NCBI GenBank assembly: GCA_948567375.1
Contig: OX419759.1
Coordinates: forward strand, 29,179,493-29,243,492
Length of the DNA stretch: 64,000 nt
Direction of reading: 5' to 3'
From: Lunularia cruciata
Lineage: Eukaryota > Streptophyta > Marchantiopsida > Lunulariales > Lunulariaceae
Below are positions 34,958 through 46,773 of this stretch, piece after piece. Within the stretch, counting starts at the first letter, position 1; the number at the start of each line of letters is the position of its first letter. The notes under the pieces were generated by a model, which ran no database searches, was not told the DNA's origin, and saw nothing but the letters and a program-made list of their open reading frames with translations. Made by a program: the position numbers and the translations under genes.

Positions 34958-36316
34958 TTTACCCCCGGACTAAGTTTTCACTTTGTCCTCAAAGTGAAGG
35001 TCTCTCTTCCTTCTATGATATATCTTCAACTTATCATGGTTAATCCTACCAAATTGTCTTCCTCCCAACTCCTTGAGATCATAGGTGTAATTGCCCTACA
35101 CCTTCTCCACTATGAAAGGTCCAAAGTACTCAAGCAAAAACTTCTTTTGCACTCTCTTGAATCAAATAGAATCAAACAACATTACCCAATCACCTTCTTT
35201 GAAAGTCTCCACTTTCTTCTTGTCTTGCCTCTTGTCATAACTCTCCTTTTGTTTCCTTTGGGCTTGCTCCACTCAAACCATAGCAACTACTGTTGCCTCT
35301 TCCAACTCCATGAGTTGTTCCTTCCTTGACTTCTTTGCATCATCTCCTTGTGCTTTCTTCAATCTCCTATGAATGCTTTGGAAGGTAGGAAGATCAAAGT
35401 GAATAGGTAGGGTGGACTCGATACCATATTCCAATTGAAATGGAGAATATCTAGTGGAAGTCTTCATGGTTGTCCTATACTCCCACAAAACTGCATGAAT
35501 CCTCTTGTCCCAATGATGTTTAGCCCCCTCCATTTCTGCATCTTTGGCCAACATCATGCACAAGGCTTGATTGGTTCTCTCTGCCAAGCCATTGGAATTT
35601 GGCTTAAAGGATGTAGTTACTCTATGTGTGATAGAGAAATGTTGTAGCATGGCTGTAGTAATGCTTCTTGTAAAATCTTCTCTTCTATCAAAAACCAACT
35701 CCAAAGTGCATCCAAATCTAGTGATAATGCATTCATAAAGAAATCTACCAACTTCATCTTCATTCTTGTCCCTCAATGGTCTAGCCGCAACCCACTTGGT
35801 AAGGTGATCAGTAACTACCACAATGTACCGATTGTTCCTTGGGGTTCTATTGAAAGGACCTACAAAATCAATTCTCCACTTCTCAAAAGGTCCTGGCAAT
35901 GGAATTGATCTAAGTGGTGGAGTGGATGTAGAATTTCTAGCAAAAGCTTGACAAACATAACAAGTTTTGCAATAATCAAGACAATCTTGGAAAATCCCTC
36001 TCCAATGGTAACCTGCATCTAGAATCTTGAAAGCACTCACCTTTCCTACAAAGTGTCCTCCACACACTAAACCTTCATGAAACTCCTTTATAAGTAGGAT
36101 AGACTCTTCCTTACCCACTGCTTTTTGGTGAAAAAGAATATCCTCCACTATTGTGTAAGGTCTAGATCTTTCTGCAAGGGCCTTCCTCTCCCTAGCATGC
36201 ATCCCTTCTGGATAGTTACCTCTTGTCACAAAATCCACAATCTCCTTGTACTCCATTGGAACCTCTTGAGTGACGGAGACTCTAATGAGCTCCTCATCCA
36301 AGAAAGAATCATCCAT
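34958..36316 (-). pseudogene. Integrase of element E
   Basis: The DDE core shows Asp in WRIDFVGPF, Asp in LVFDRREDFT and Glu in SNGLAERTNQAL. The zinc-binding region is GGHFVGKVSAFKILDAGYHW with CKTCYVC. After 35273 the frame breaks, but a typical integrase tail (KKFLLEYFGPFIVEKV) can still be read to about 35000. No chromodomain was seen. The second Asp motif has RRED where families usually have a Gly after DR or DQ, a possible damage site. Confidence 0.88.
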
Positions 36317-37702
36317 TAGCTCATAGATAACAAATTATGATCAAACATCTCCATTTTGATCATAGGCTCTAGATAACAAATTAGCATTTGCATGTTTCTT
36401 TCATGGCCTATCCTCAATGGTGTAGTCATACTCAGACAAGAGTATTGTCCACCTTGCTAGTATCCCTTCAACATTAGGCTTGTTGAAGATGTATTTCAAA
36501 GCCTTGTGATCCGTGACAATGGTAGCTTTCCCTCCAATCAAGTAGTGTCTTAACTTCTTGAGACCAAAGATCACTGCCAACCCTTCTCTCTCCATGACAG
36601 AGTAGTTCTTTTCTACTGAAACCATCTACCTACTAGCATAAGCTATTGGATGATCATGCCCATCTTGGTCTAATTGACTAAGAGTGCATCCTATAGCTAC
36701 ATTAGAAGCATCAGTGTAGAGGATGAAAGGCTTACTCCAATTAGGTTTAGCAAGAATTGGAGCTACAACAAGGGATTGCTTGAGCTCCTCAAAAGCTTTG
36801 AGAGCCTCCTTGTCCTCCAAAATCACCATGTAATCTACACCCTTCTTCATGTAGATGGTCAATGCATAAGCCTTGTTGGAAAATGAGAAGATGAACCTCC
36901 TATAGTACCCAACCATCCCCAAGAATTGGCGTAACTTTGTCAAGCTTGAAGGGAATGGAAGGTCTGAGATTTTCCTCACCTTCTCAGGATCAACTGCTAT
37001 TCCATCCTTGGAGATGATATGCCCCAAAAGTAGACCTTCTTCACATCCAAAAATGCACTTCTCTGGGTTGAGTGAAGCATTTGCCTCATCCAAGCGATGC
37101 AAGACTTTGATTAGGTGCTCAAAGTGCTCCTCCTTGCTCCCATAGACACAAAAGTCATCAATGAAATCTCTCACAAATTTCCCAATGAAAGGTTCAAATA
37201 CCTTGTTCATGAACCGTTGGAATGTGGCTGGAGCATTGCAAAGCCCAAAAGGCATGACCTTGAAAGCATAAGTCCCTCAAGGTGTGGTAAATGTGGTGAG
37301 TTGTTGATGCTCTCATGCAATCTTGATTTGGTTATATCCACTATAACTATCTCCAAAACTGTACCTCTCATGACTTGCAACCTCCTCCAAGATCTCATCA
37401 ATGAATGGCAATGGGTAGTAGTCTTTCTTGGAAACAACATTGAGCTTCTTGTAATCCACACATACCCAAAGCTTGCCATTCTTTTTCTTCACAATGACAA
37501 TTGGAGACACCCATTCTGAATTCTCCACCTCAAAGATAAATCCGGCCTCCTTGAGCTTATCAATCTCCTCTTTCACAACCAAAGATATTGGTGGGCTAAT
37601 GCAACGTTGCTTTTGTTGGATTGGTCTTGCATGTGACTCCACCTCTATCTTGTGCTCCTCCAAGGTGACTTCCTTCAAATCCTTGTAACTAAAAGCAAAC
37701 AC
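36317..37702 (-). pseudogene. Reverse transcriptase and RNase H of element E
   Basis: RT motifs include SEWVSPIVIVKKKNGK and MPFGLCNAPATFQRFMNK, with the catalytic box FIDDFCVYG near 37150-37170. RNase H has YTDASNVAIG, then EREGLAVIFGLKK and IVTDHKAL. In-frame stops lie near 37313, 37270 and 36624, and a frame change lies near 37705. All catalytic acids are present, so the decay is recent to moderate. Confidence 0.88.
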
Positions 37703-38991
37703 ATGGACAAACTTGCGGAAATATCCTCAAATCTCACCTTCTCCTCCTTGGTAACATTGGGGCCATACTTGGGGGTAGCTAAACTTCTCTCTACCTCCTC
37801 AAATGTCAATGGTGATTTATCTAGGTCCTTCAAAACCTTTGGCTTAGGTGCAAAATCCATAGCACACAAAGGATACACATCTGAATTAAATTCAGATTCA
37901 TCCTCCTCTGTGGAAGTCTCCTCTTCCATGCTTGTGTCCACACGTGAAGCTCCTTCTTTAGAATCTGATTCCCAATAATCAGAAGATGGTGTATCTAAAT
38001 GTGAAGTGTTGGTGGTGTTAGTCACAAGAACTATGATTCTATGGTTTGATGGCCCAATCCTCAAGTACCCTTTGTGCCATTGATCAGTTGTGCGTGTTGC
38101 TCTCAACCATGGCCTCCCAAGAAGTAAGTCATAGGTTGAATCCTTCAAGACTTGGAAAGTCATGAGATTTTGAACTCCCATAACTGAAACTACCACCTTA
38201 TCCTCACTCCTATTGGTCAAACTTGTTGCTTGTTTGCCATGCTCATGACAAATGTTGAAGGTCTTGAGGGTATCATACCCAACTTCTTCATCAACCTTTC
38301 TAACATGACATTCATTGCTGATCCTCCATCAACAAGTGCATCCTTGATATTGTGACCATTCACTCTCACATCAATCTTGGAGGCATATTCACAAGCCTCC
38401 CATGGTGCTGGCTTGGCATCCACGATCCCCATTGATACTGAAGTTTTTGCCTTCTTCTTCCTCTTGCTTCTTTTAGAACTCAAACCACCTCTAAGCTCCT
38501 TTCTCAATGTAGGGTTCAAAGCAATCAATTGGCCCACTGTGATGTTAGCCTTGTGACTACCAACATCATCCAACACATTGTAGTTCCATTGTTGCTTTGA
38601 AATCAAGAAATCCTCCATACCCAACTTCTTCCCTGGAGTCTTTGTTGTTGATGGTGTTGAAGTGTGAGTGCTTCTAGTAGACATAGGAGTATCCTTGCTT
38701 GGAGTAAATCCTTGAGAAGAGTGAACATCCTCTGCAAAATGAGCTCTCTTGTTTGCTTGTGCCAAAAGCTCCAAATTAAGATCCTTGGAGTTTGAGCACT
38801 CTCCCTTCTCATACTTGCTCTCAACCACATCTATGGATGCTATCCCCTTACCTTTGTTTGGATTAGGAGCCACTTGGGTTTCCCTCCCTCCCTCTTTCCC
38901 TCTTTTGGCTCCCTCATAACCCCTTCCTCCATGGTAAGTAGAATTTGGGCAATTCCTTTGGATATGGCCTCTTCTGCCACAACCAAATCAA
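37675..38991 (-). pseudogene. Protease and gag C-terminus of element E
   Basis: The gag end shows half of a zinc knuckle (FGCGRRGHIQRNC, near 38950-38988) cut at 38991. The frame at 38873-38217 carries ALVDGGSAMNVM (near 38315-38340), the DGGS-type aspartic protease site of plant non-chromovirus gypsy elements. A 1-nt shift near 38220 leads to the frame with STYDLLLGRPWLRA, the usual protease C-terminal motif. An acidic linker (MEEETSTEEDESEF) precedes RT. Confidence 0.8.
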
Positions 38992-40446
38992 TGTCACGCC
39001 ATTTGTAGTGTCGCATCTAGATGCTTGGACACTGGAGTTCAAATGATAGTAGTTAGAGGCATTTTGGCAATTACTCATAGACTACTTTCAGATGGTCAGA
39101 TTTTAGGTTTAGGGTATTGACTTCATGGTGGGGCCCATCGTCACTTGCACCATCTGCACCGTCAGGTGTGCCTTCAGCGGGACCGTTGGGAGGAGACCCA
39201 TGTCAAAATCAAGAGTATACCATGATAGTGCAGCTCCAAAGAGCTCGCTTCTCTGATGTTGAGCCTTCGAGTTCCTGGCTAGAGTGGACAGAAAGCCGGC
39301 GAGCGTCACCTGGAGTCTCTTAGCTAGAGTGGGTGTGGCTTGACTATAATCAGTGCCTTGTTGTTGGCAAGTTGTTGAGGATCAGATCTAGTACTGATCT
39401 GAGTTTGATTGATTTGAGTGGTAAACGATCTGATAATATCAAAGAAGTGAGTTAGGGGGAAATTGGATGTAGGAACTACGAGTGTTGGTGGTATCTCCAA
39501 GCTCAGTGGATCGTGGTGTCTCAATCAAGTAGTTTAGATTTCCCTGAGAGAGTGTGTGTGCAGAAGCGCTGGCAAAATTTGGAGCAAGGGAAGAAATTTT
39601 CAAGCAGTAGTTGTGATTTTGAGCTCAAGACCAATTTGTTCCGAGTTGAGCTCAAAAATTGAAATTGAAGGTGGAGTTCGAAGCATATCCTCACGAATTG
39701 AAGATTGGATGAAACCGATTTTTCCAATTTGGCTCAAGTGAAGAGTTAGCTAAAGATTTAGTGGTCAGCCATTTTTAGAGGTTTACATCAGATTTTATAT
39801 CAGATTTTACGTCAGATTTTGGCAAAAAGAACTTGAAACCAATCCTCGGTGATCCTCGTAGCTCAAGAAGTAGATAGGTACTTGAATTATATCAAATGCC
39901 AAATGGTGGCAGAGTTGATCCTATGTTGGTTTATGAGATAGAGGGTTGTTGTTTAGCATTCTTGTGGTTGGACCCCCTCCATCCTTTGCTTCCTATTTGT
40001 GCACCGTGTTTGTGTGAGGTACTCTGAATTTCAAGCATTGGTGCTCTGGTGTGCTCTCAATAGTGAGGTTGGAGTGATGACCAGTCAAACTATCTTTGTT
40101 TCTCTCCATTGAGGTAGGAAGTGATGACCTACAGACCGTGAGAATGCATGTTATGATGGTAGGTTACAGGTCACCCTTGCCCCTAGTATAGTTATCTTGG
40201 TTAGAGTAACATTAGTGGACAGTTTCGATAGTTTTGGCACTTGGTGGTGCTTGGTTGGTATTGGCATTTGGTGGTGCTTGGTTGGTGGTGGCCGGTTGGT
40301 GGTGGCACTTGGTTAGTGTTGGCTTTTGGTGATGTTGGCACTTGGTGGGGTACTTGTTGTTGCAGTTTGCGGTTGCGGGTGCAGTTGTGGTTACTTTGTC
40401 ACGACGTAGTTTTTTGGTGATTCCACAAGAGATAGCCCCGCAATAT
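38992..40446 (+). mobile_element. Element H: second copy of the methyltransferase-family LTR and leader
   Basis: It starts TGTCACGCCATTTGTAG and parallels 9548 to about 11350: the LTR body, the leader, a primer-site-like TGGTGGCAGAG at 39904 and a GT-rich stretch. It is cut at 40447 by the LTR of element C. No gag or methyltransferase is visible here; these should resume to the right of the window if the element is complete. It inserted in the zinc knuckle region of element E. Confidence 0.82.
40228..40350 (+). repeat. TTGGTGGTG-rich tandem repeats in the leader of H
   Basis: Units of about 10-30 bp built from GGCACTTGGTGGTG and GCTTGGTTGGT recur six or more times. The equivalent region of the 9.5-kb element (about 11225-11300) has fewer, so the array expanded in this copy or shrank in the other. 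Confidence 0.65.
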
Positions 40447-41137
40447 TGTAACACCCATTTGTGCATGTGTGTGGTATTGTGATATTAAGCTTGGTATTAC
40501 AAGTACTTAAGAGATATTATTTATATAGAGATAAAGGATGGTTCTATATTAGTCATGGTTAGCTAAAGTTAGTCATAGCTAAGATAGAGAGGATCTTACT
40601 TTAGAGGAAGTAGAAAAGATGAGCACCACTATTTTGGATTTTAGTGTTGACTTGGTATTATTCCTAGGTGTTTGGTTTTGAGGAAAGAGTTGAGAACTCT
40701 TGGGCCCGCAAGCCTTTTTGTTTTAGATTCTTCTTTAGTCCAAGGATAGCCCATGTGAAGGAATCCTTGACTTAGTGGTTGGGTCAAGATTAAGACCACA
40801 TGCTTAGGGGAATATGTCTATGTGAATGGATATTCCTTTCTACTTTTTGACTTTACTTGACTTATAGTCTAGTAACTTGAGTTACTACAGTAATTAGTAA
40901 CTTCGGTGCATAACTATTTCACAAGTATATAAACAAGGGGTGAGGAGGTACTCATTATCCTTTCATTTGCAACTATCTCTCTCTCATTGAGTTCTCTAGT
41001 GAGCAATGTCTTGAGTCTTGGAGTGTTAGCCTTGGTGGAGTATGATGGAGTTGGGGTTCCTTGCCTTCTTAGTCCATGGTGTGCTACCATAATAGCCATC
41101 AGAGGTTCATCCTGAGTGAGTGACAGGCCGGCCCATA
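40447..41137 (+). repeat. 5' LTR of element C (family E/C)
   Basis: 691 bp, from TGTAACACCCATTTGTG to GGCCGGCCCATA. It is followed at once by TTTTTGGTTTTGTTGCTGGGA, which resembles a decayed site complementary to tRNA-Asp (consensus TGGCGCCGTTGCCGGGGA). Inserted in element H. Confidence 0.88.
40926..40933 (+). promoter_or_regulatory. TATA box of the family E/C LTR
   Basis: TATATAAA, followed by CAAGGGGTGAGG. It is conserved at the same place in the LTRs near 31977, 34480 (minus) and 58918, which supports a promoter role. Confidence 0.6.
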
Positions 41138-42681
41138 TTTTTGGTTTTGTTGCTGGGACCTCTCTAGAAGGCAAGATAATGTTCTGCGTTCAATTCTACA
41201 TTAGGCTGAAGGAGGCTATGAGAGCTCACTTGGAGAGAACATTAGGAGAGGAGAGAGCTGAACTTATATTATAGAACCAAGATCCATTTGTATACCCTGT
41301 AGTTCATTATGATGTCTTTGAGGTGATTTTGTACATCTTGTACACATGAGAGGATTTGGAGAGATTGGGTGAGGTGGATTGCAGATTTTGGGGATTAAGG
41401 TGATTTTGGGCAAAATCTCAAGTTTGAGATCTGAACTTTAAGTTTCTACACATGATAGCTTAGGTTATCTTTCAGTTAGCATACTTGGAATTATTGTGAG
41501 AGCTATTATGCACATTGGGCTAGAAGTTTTGAAAGTTGATAGGGTAACTACATGCTCTCTGGAAAAATGTATAGAGTCTGCCATTTCTTCAATTTTCAGT
41601 GGATTGTTGTGAAACTTTCCAAAAACTTACTTTAGTAAGTTAAAATCTACATGTCGACACAAAAATTAGAGAGAGATCATTCTTTTGCAAAGAGTCATGA
41701 GTTTTTGAAGTGAGGGGGGTGGTTTTTGGACCAAATCTGAAATATATGTGCTGAATAGAAAGGTATCTAGGCCAAATGGCTCAATGAAAAGATCTGAAAT
41801 TTTGTGGAGAGAGACACCATGAAATTGTGATCAAGTATGCAAAATATCAGAGGACTTTCACAAACAAGTTGAGAGGTCTGAGTGAAGTTGTGAGGAAGGG
41901 TCAATTCTGCAGAGTGGTGATCTCATGCATGAGGAGTTTGAGAGCAACAAAAAGCATGTTTGAGTGTTTAGATTCATCTTGGGCATATGAAGGGTCACCA
42001 AGAGTGGAAATTGAGACTATTCAAGGTTCTCCAAGGGTTTGAGGGTGATTTAAGGGGTGGATTTGAGGAAAAAAGAGTTTTTAATAAAATTTAAAGAGAG
42101 TGTTGAGAGGATTCAAAAACCTACACCACTTGGAGGATAGAGTGAGTCTAAGTGCTTTCTATGTGGAGAGAAGGGAGATAAGGCAAGTTCATGTCCATTG
42201 ACCTTTGAGAGCAAGAGATTGAGGGAAAGGAGAGGCTTACTTGAGTTGGGTTTGCATATTGGACCTTCGTCACCAAGATTAGGAGGGAGAAGATCTAAGA
42301 CAAAGGAGTTGTGTGAGGTTTGTGGAGTGGAAGGACTTCCAAAAGGACATGAGTGTAGTGGAGTAAAAGCACTACTTTGGTGAAGGATCTTGGAGAGAGT
42401 CTTAGTACAACTACAGAAATACTACCACTTTCATCAGCTAGTTCTCAAGATTAGTGATGGAGATAATCTTTCAACTTATGGATAAACTATCCATGAGAGT
42501 TAGATTAATATGCACTCTAGGATTTGATGTTGCTATAGAAATCTTGGAGCAACCTGAACCCTTTGTGCTCCCTAGAGTGGATTATTCTCAAATGGTGTTA
42601 GTTATGTACATACTCTATTAGTTATGGAGTGAGAGAAAAGGAAAAAAAATTTGAGAGAAAGAAAGATAGTGAGAGGTTAAG
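41138..42681 (+). other. Leader and unassigned sequence of element C
   Basis: After the primer site there is a long leader with no gag motif until 42682. A conserved cysteine cluster (CEVCGVEGLPKGHEC, near 42312-42360) is open on the plus strand and looks zinc-binding, but I cannot name it. Confidence 0.4.
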
Positions 42682-43551
42682 ATGGGGAAACTTATGGTTT
42701 TCTTTAGCAAGGATGGAAAAGATGTGGAGGCCTTTGTGAGATACTACAAGAGAGCTTGCATAGGAAACAATGAGAGGAGGAAGAATGAGTGGGCCTCATT
42801 ATTACCAGATTTCTTTGAGGATGCAACACTTACATGGTATGAGTCAGAATACCAAAAGAGAGAGAGGAGAGATGGGGAAAAAGAGTCTTGGGAGACTTTG
42901 ACTTCAGCACTCATTGAGAACTTTCTTCCAGATGAGATTTATAAGAGATTGATGTGAGGTTACATTTCTCAAGCAAGGAGATGGAGAGAAAGTGAGAGTC
43001 TATGTGGAAAGAGTGGAAAAGTTAGAGTCCAGATTTTGTATAGTGTTGAGGAAGGGTGGGGATGATGTGGAGACTACAATGATTGGCATAGGGGCCATGC
43101 TCACCAAGAATTTTGTGGGAGGGTTGAGACCACAAATTAGAAGCAAGGTGAGATACGAGAAACCTTCTTCTAAGGTTGAAGCTATCAAGATTGCAACTCG
43201 TATGGAGGAGAGTTTGGAAGGGGATGAGAGTGATTTGGTGGTGAAGGAGGTTGTGCATCCTCCTCAAGGCTACAAGTATGGTGGAACTTTTGATACTTTG
43301 GTGGCAAAGGTTGCACCACAAGTAGTAGTTGCTCCAATTCTTGCACCTCCACCATAAGATCCACTTCAAACCATCACAGAACAACTTGCAAATCTGAAGA
43401 TCAATGTGGTGCAACTATGGGAGAAGAGAAAGGTGGATCAAAATGTAGGGAGAGGGCCTAGGAGTTATGGAAACTATCCATATAGAGGAGGCCAACCAGC
43501 CAACAATTTCAATGATAGAAATTGTTTTGGTTGTGGAGGAAGAGGCCATAT
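42682..43551 (+). pseudogene. gag of element C
   Basis: It starts with ATG at 42682. WASLLPDFFEDATLTWYES and SWETLTSALIENFLPDE are core motifs of plant gypsy gag. A frame change near 42960 leads to RVYVERVEKLESRFCIV and NFVGGLRPQIRSKV. A TAA at 43355 interrupts; the frame continues to the zinc knuckle NCFGCGGRGHI, cut at 43551 by the LTR of element F. The knuckle resembles that of element E, which supports one family. Confidence 0.8.
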
Positions 43552-43939
43552 TGTGGTACCCACATTTATGTTTTTTTTTTGAAATGGAGAAGAAGAAGTG
43601 TATAGAGAAGTCGGATTACGCCTGTATGGCCAAAGAAGGCAAAAAAAAGAGTCTTCAAGATGAAACCCAAGGTAATGTGGCTTTGGGTCATAAGGCAAAG
43701 TACTTGGACTTGCCTTGTCAGCATACGACCCAAAGTAAGAAGTCTTCGTATCGGGAAGGTGCTCAACCCAAGGCAAAGATAGTGTAACAACTTTTCTTTG
43801 GGGCAAGAAATTCAAGATAGGACTGTTCAAAAACCGGCGGTTATACGTGTGAACTATACTTGACAATGACAGGCGCATGCAAGAGGTGTGATTTCTCAGT
43901 AGAAACTCAAATTGAAGAGAGACAAAGAAGGCACGACTC

Positions 43940-43948
43940 TATAAAAAT
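43940..43948 (+). promoter_or_regulatory. TATA box in the family-G LTR (element F)
   Basis: TATAAAAAT lies 27 bp before an ATG (43967) that opens the LTR-encoded frame. The same box occurs at 49366-49374 on the minus strand in element G. It puts the transcription start near the ORF start, so most of the LTR would be R-U5. Confidence 0.6.
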
Positions 43949-43966
43949 TGGGCTAACAACAAAGCA

Positions 43967-45980
43967 ATGTCAAGCAATTTTCCTTTGCCGTTGAGGAGTT
44001 GTCCTACAAGAGATCGTGGGAAGGGAAGTTGAGTTGAAGACGCGCTAGTGTGTAGAGGAGAATTCAAGAGAGTTAACCCAAGAGATAGTGAGGAAGCAAG
44101 AAAGGTGGGAGGAGGAAAGAAGAACTCCAAATTTGCAGTGAGAAATCATGCAATTTGGAGGTTAGATGTGATCACAAGAATCAAAGTCTTGAGCCGACAA
44201 GATTCATGACCAAGATAATTGAGAGTAAATGTCTTGATGGCCCCAAGGAAGAGGGGAAGAGAGGAAATCTGGCTCGCTAGACAGAGTCGGATTGGAGATT
44301 AGTACTCGAAAGAGAGGCAAGCGTGGAGCAGAGTGCCACGTTCTTGGAGAAGAGAGAGGTAGCCAAAGAAACCCAAGAAGTGAGGAATGATTCTCTTTGA
44401 AGAGGACAAAGAATAGGTACAAAGTAGAGAGTTACAAAGATCCGGTCAAGAGAGGGATCGTGAGTGCTCTCATGGCAATCTTGAAGCCGGAGAGAATGAC
44501 TTATGTGATGAAACACCAAGCGGTGTTCTTCCATAAGATGTTTGCAGGAGAACCCATCAACTGGGCAAGGTGCTTCCATGGGAGAACAAGGCAGATGGTG
44601 TGGAATTTGTGGGATGTCACCTCCACACTTCAACGTGCCATTTGCAGCACATTCCTACCTTAGGTTGAATTTGCTCAATGCAGCAGAGTGCAACAGAATG
44701 GTGTCTCACTTTCATCCCAATTTGAGAAAGGAAGTCAATGCGGAGGAGCAACAGTATATTCTTCAGATCCAAAGTGGTGATGAGTACTACGTGTAGATGG
44801 GGAAGAGTGCGCAGGTAGAAGTAAGTACTCCAAAGTCGAAGAAGCGTAGCTGACAAGGAGAAGGCAAAGACGTAGAGAAGACGAGACCTCAGAAGACCAG
44901 GAGAGGAAACCTGAGGAAAGGTATGGTGGTGATCGCATCGTCAGAAGAAGACTCGAAGGGCGAAGCCGAGTGCAAGTCCAAATAATCGGAACACGAGGAA
45001 GAACCCGAGCTTACACTACAGAGTGGGGATACAAGTAGTGATAGCAATGAAGGTGGGGAGATGATGTTAGTGCCGGTAGAAGAAGAAGAAGTTCGGGTGG
45101 AGCTCAAGGAAGAGAGTAACACAAAGTTGGAGGACAAAGTGCCCAAGCCGGAGGAGAAGAAGATTACTATTCATAGAGGAGTTTGGTCAAGGTGCAAGGC
45201 AAAGTGTGAAGCGGGTCCAAGCAAGGCAAGGGAAGAGGAGAATGCCAATTTAGGAAGTGAAGCGTCTATTCCAATATGACGACTACAAAGAAGAAGGTAA
45301 GTATTGGGAGAAGAAGGGGTAAAGAAGGAGATCACTCTGTAGGTTGAAGTAGTTGTGAGTGATGGAGTGGAGTACCTGTGAGAAGTTGCATGTCCTTTGT
45401 GGCAAAGCTAGAGCACAAGAAGAGGGAGATGCAGTTGAAGTGTCCAAAGGTGAAGACTATGTTGTAGGTATTAGCAAGACTGGAAGAAGAGAACTTGGAG
45501 TTGAAGAAGAGTATAATCCGAGGTGAGGAGGAAAGGGAAGTACATCGAGTGGATGTAGTAGTGCAGAGTCAAGTGATTGAGAACTTGAAGAGAGAAGAAA
45601 GGTATCGAGAGGAACTCTATGAAGTAGAGTGACATAGCAAGGGAAAGACAAGTAGCTGAGTATAAATCTTGAAGTAGCAATTTGCTGATTCAAGACTAGA
45701 AATTATCCATGCTATGACAAGGGTAGTAGAGAAGGAGCAAGAGCTTGATAGAGTAATGGAGAGTGTAGAAGAGAAGAAGCAACTGTGGCAACGGGACTTG
45801 ATGGTGAGATATAAGGAAGAAGAGAGATTACAAGAGTTACTTCGTAATCAAGAAGAGAAGGTTGTATAGAAGGAGAAGGAAACTGTGAAAGCCGAGTTCA
45901 AAGCAAAATTGGCAATGTACCGGGAAGATTGGCTTGCAGATCAAGAGCGTGAAAGGAAGATGAGATTGGAGCCATTGAAG
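43967..45980 (+). pseudogene. LTR-encoded protein, copy in element F
   Basis: The ATG at 43967 begins SSNFPLPLRS, equal to the start of the copy at 49348, which has TTG there. Further on, MTYVMKHQAVFFHKMF, EPINWARCFHGRTRQM and HFHPNLRKEVNAEEQQYIL are open in pieces (44397-44796). The coiled-coil half follows (45061-45280 and broken segments to 45980). Many stops and shifts are present. The protein ends are interrupted by element G. Confidence 0.7.
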
Positions 45981-46773
45981 GTGTGACAACCCGGCAAATA
46001 TCACTTTTGCGGTAATCGGGTAAGTAAAGTTTGTTCCCGTAGAGATATGAGTCAGAAATGTCCAAATACAAAGCAAAGTAACAATTTAGTTCTTCTTGAG
46101 TTTGTCTTTAATCTCTCAGGTAGAAACCACACCCAGAAGAGAGTAACAAGCACTGACTCGCAATCTTGTCACAAATTAACACTTCTTAATCACAACTCCA
46201 TCAAATCTTTCCAAACAATCTTGATTGTGATGATTTAGGCTCTCCCAAAAATGACACTTCACTGCAAAACGACTTTGCCTCAGAATTGTGTTCTACCCCT
46301 CCACTGAAGGCACAACTTCCTTGATCAAAATTGCTTCACATCAACTTTGCACTGCACTCACAAATGCAAAATACTACCAACACTACAATTCCTCTCAGAT
46401 CTGTCAAGGCATTGCTTCGATTGCACTTCACTCAAGATCAAACACATAGAATGAAGATCAAGGCTGTGGAATCTAAGATCCAACAAGCACTCTGACTTGC
46501 ACTTTGAATTTCTCCAAACACTCACAAACACAATTGCAAAATTGATACTCGGAATCAAGCTCAAGCGACGAGCACTGCTTCACAGCACTTTGCTTTATCT
46601 ATTCTCAGAAATAATGAGCACTGAATAACATCTGACTGCAAATGCCACTCTTAAATAGTGAAGCAATCGGCAGTTCTAACAACTATACCGTTCTACCACA
46701 ACTGTTCTAACCTGCAGATCCAAAATGACAATGCACCTCTTCATATCTGCCCCTTCAAATCTCAAATCGGTTA

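Larger units (their letters stand above)
34958..38991 (-). mobile_element. Element E internal region (Ty3/gypsy pol), interrupted at its gag
   Basis: Reading leftward: a zinc knuckle remnant, protease, reverse transcriptase, RNase H, integrase, then the 3' LTR. At 38991 the element is cut by the start of an LTR of another family (H). The rest of gag and the 5' LTR should lie beyond the right end of the window if the nested model is right. Confidence 0.85.
43552..45981 (+). repeat. 5' LTR of element F (family G), first part
   Basis: It starts TGTGGTACCCACATTTATG, the plus-orientation start of the family-G LTR, and parallels 49762 down to about 47280. It is cut at 45981, after GAAGG, by element G; the same LTR resumes at 58303 with GAAGG. 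The LTR carries a TATA box and the LTR-encoded ORF. Confidence 0.88.

Noticed and set aside
34267-43551. E (pol half, minus) and C (gag half, plus) as one element split by an inversion
   Set aside because: Both contain the overlapping zinc knuckle segment FGCG-RGHI, so they are two copies. Each is separately cut by a different insertion start.
45982-46735. A short (~754 bp) LTR model for family G, ending at ATGCA with a purine-rich stretch beside it
   Set aside because: It would make 56736-58302 leftover DNA of a tandem second element. The GAAGG target duplication and the matching ends of two solo LTRs show the LTR continues to the CACCACA end, about 3.8 kb.
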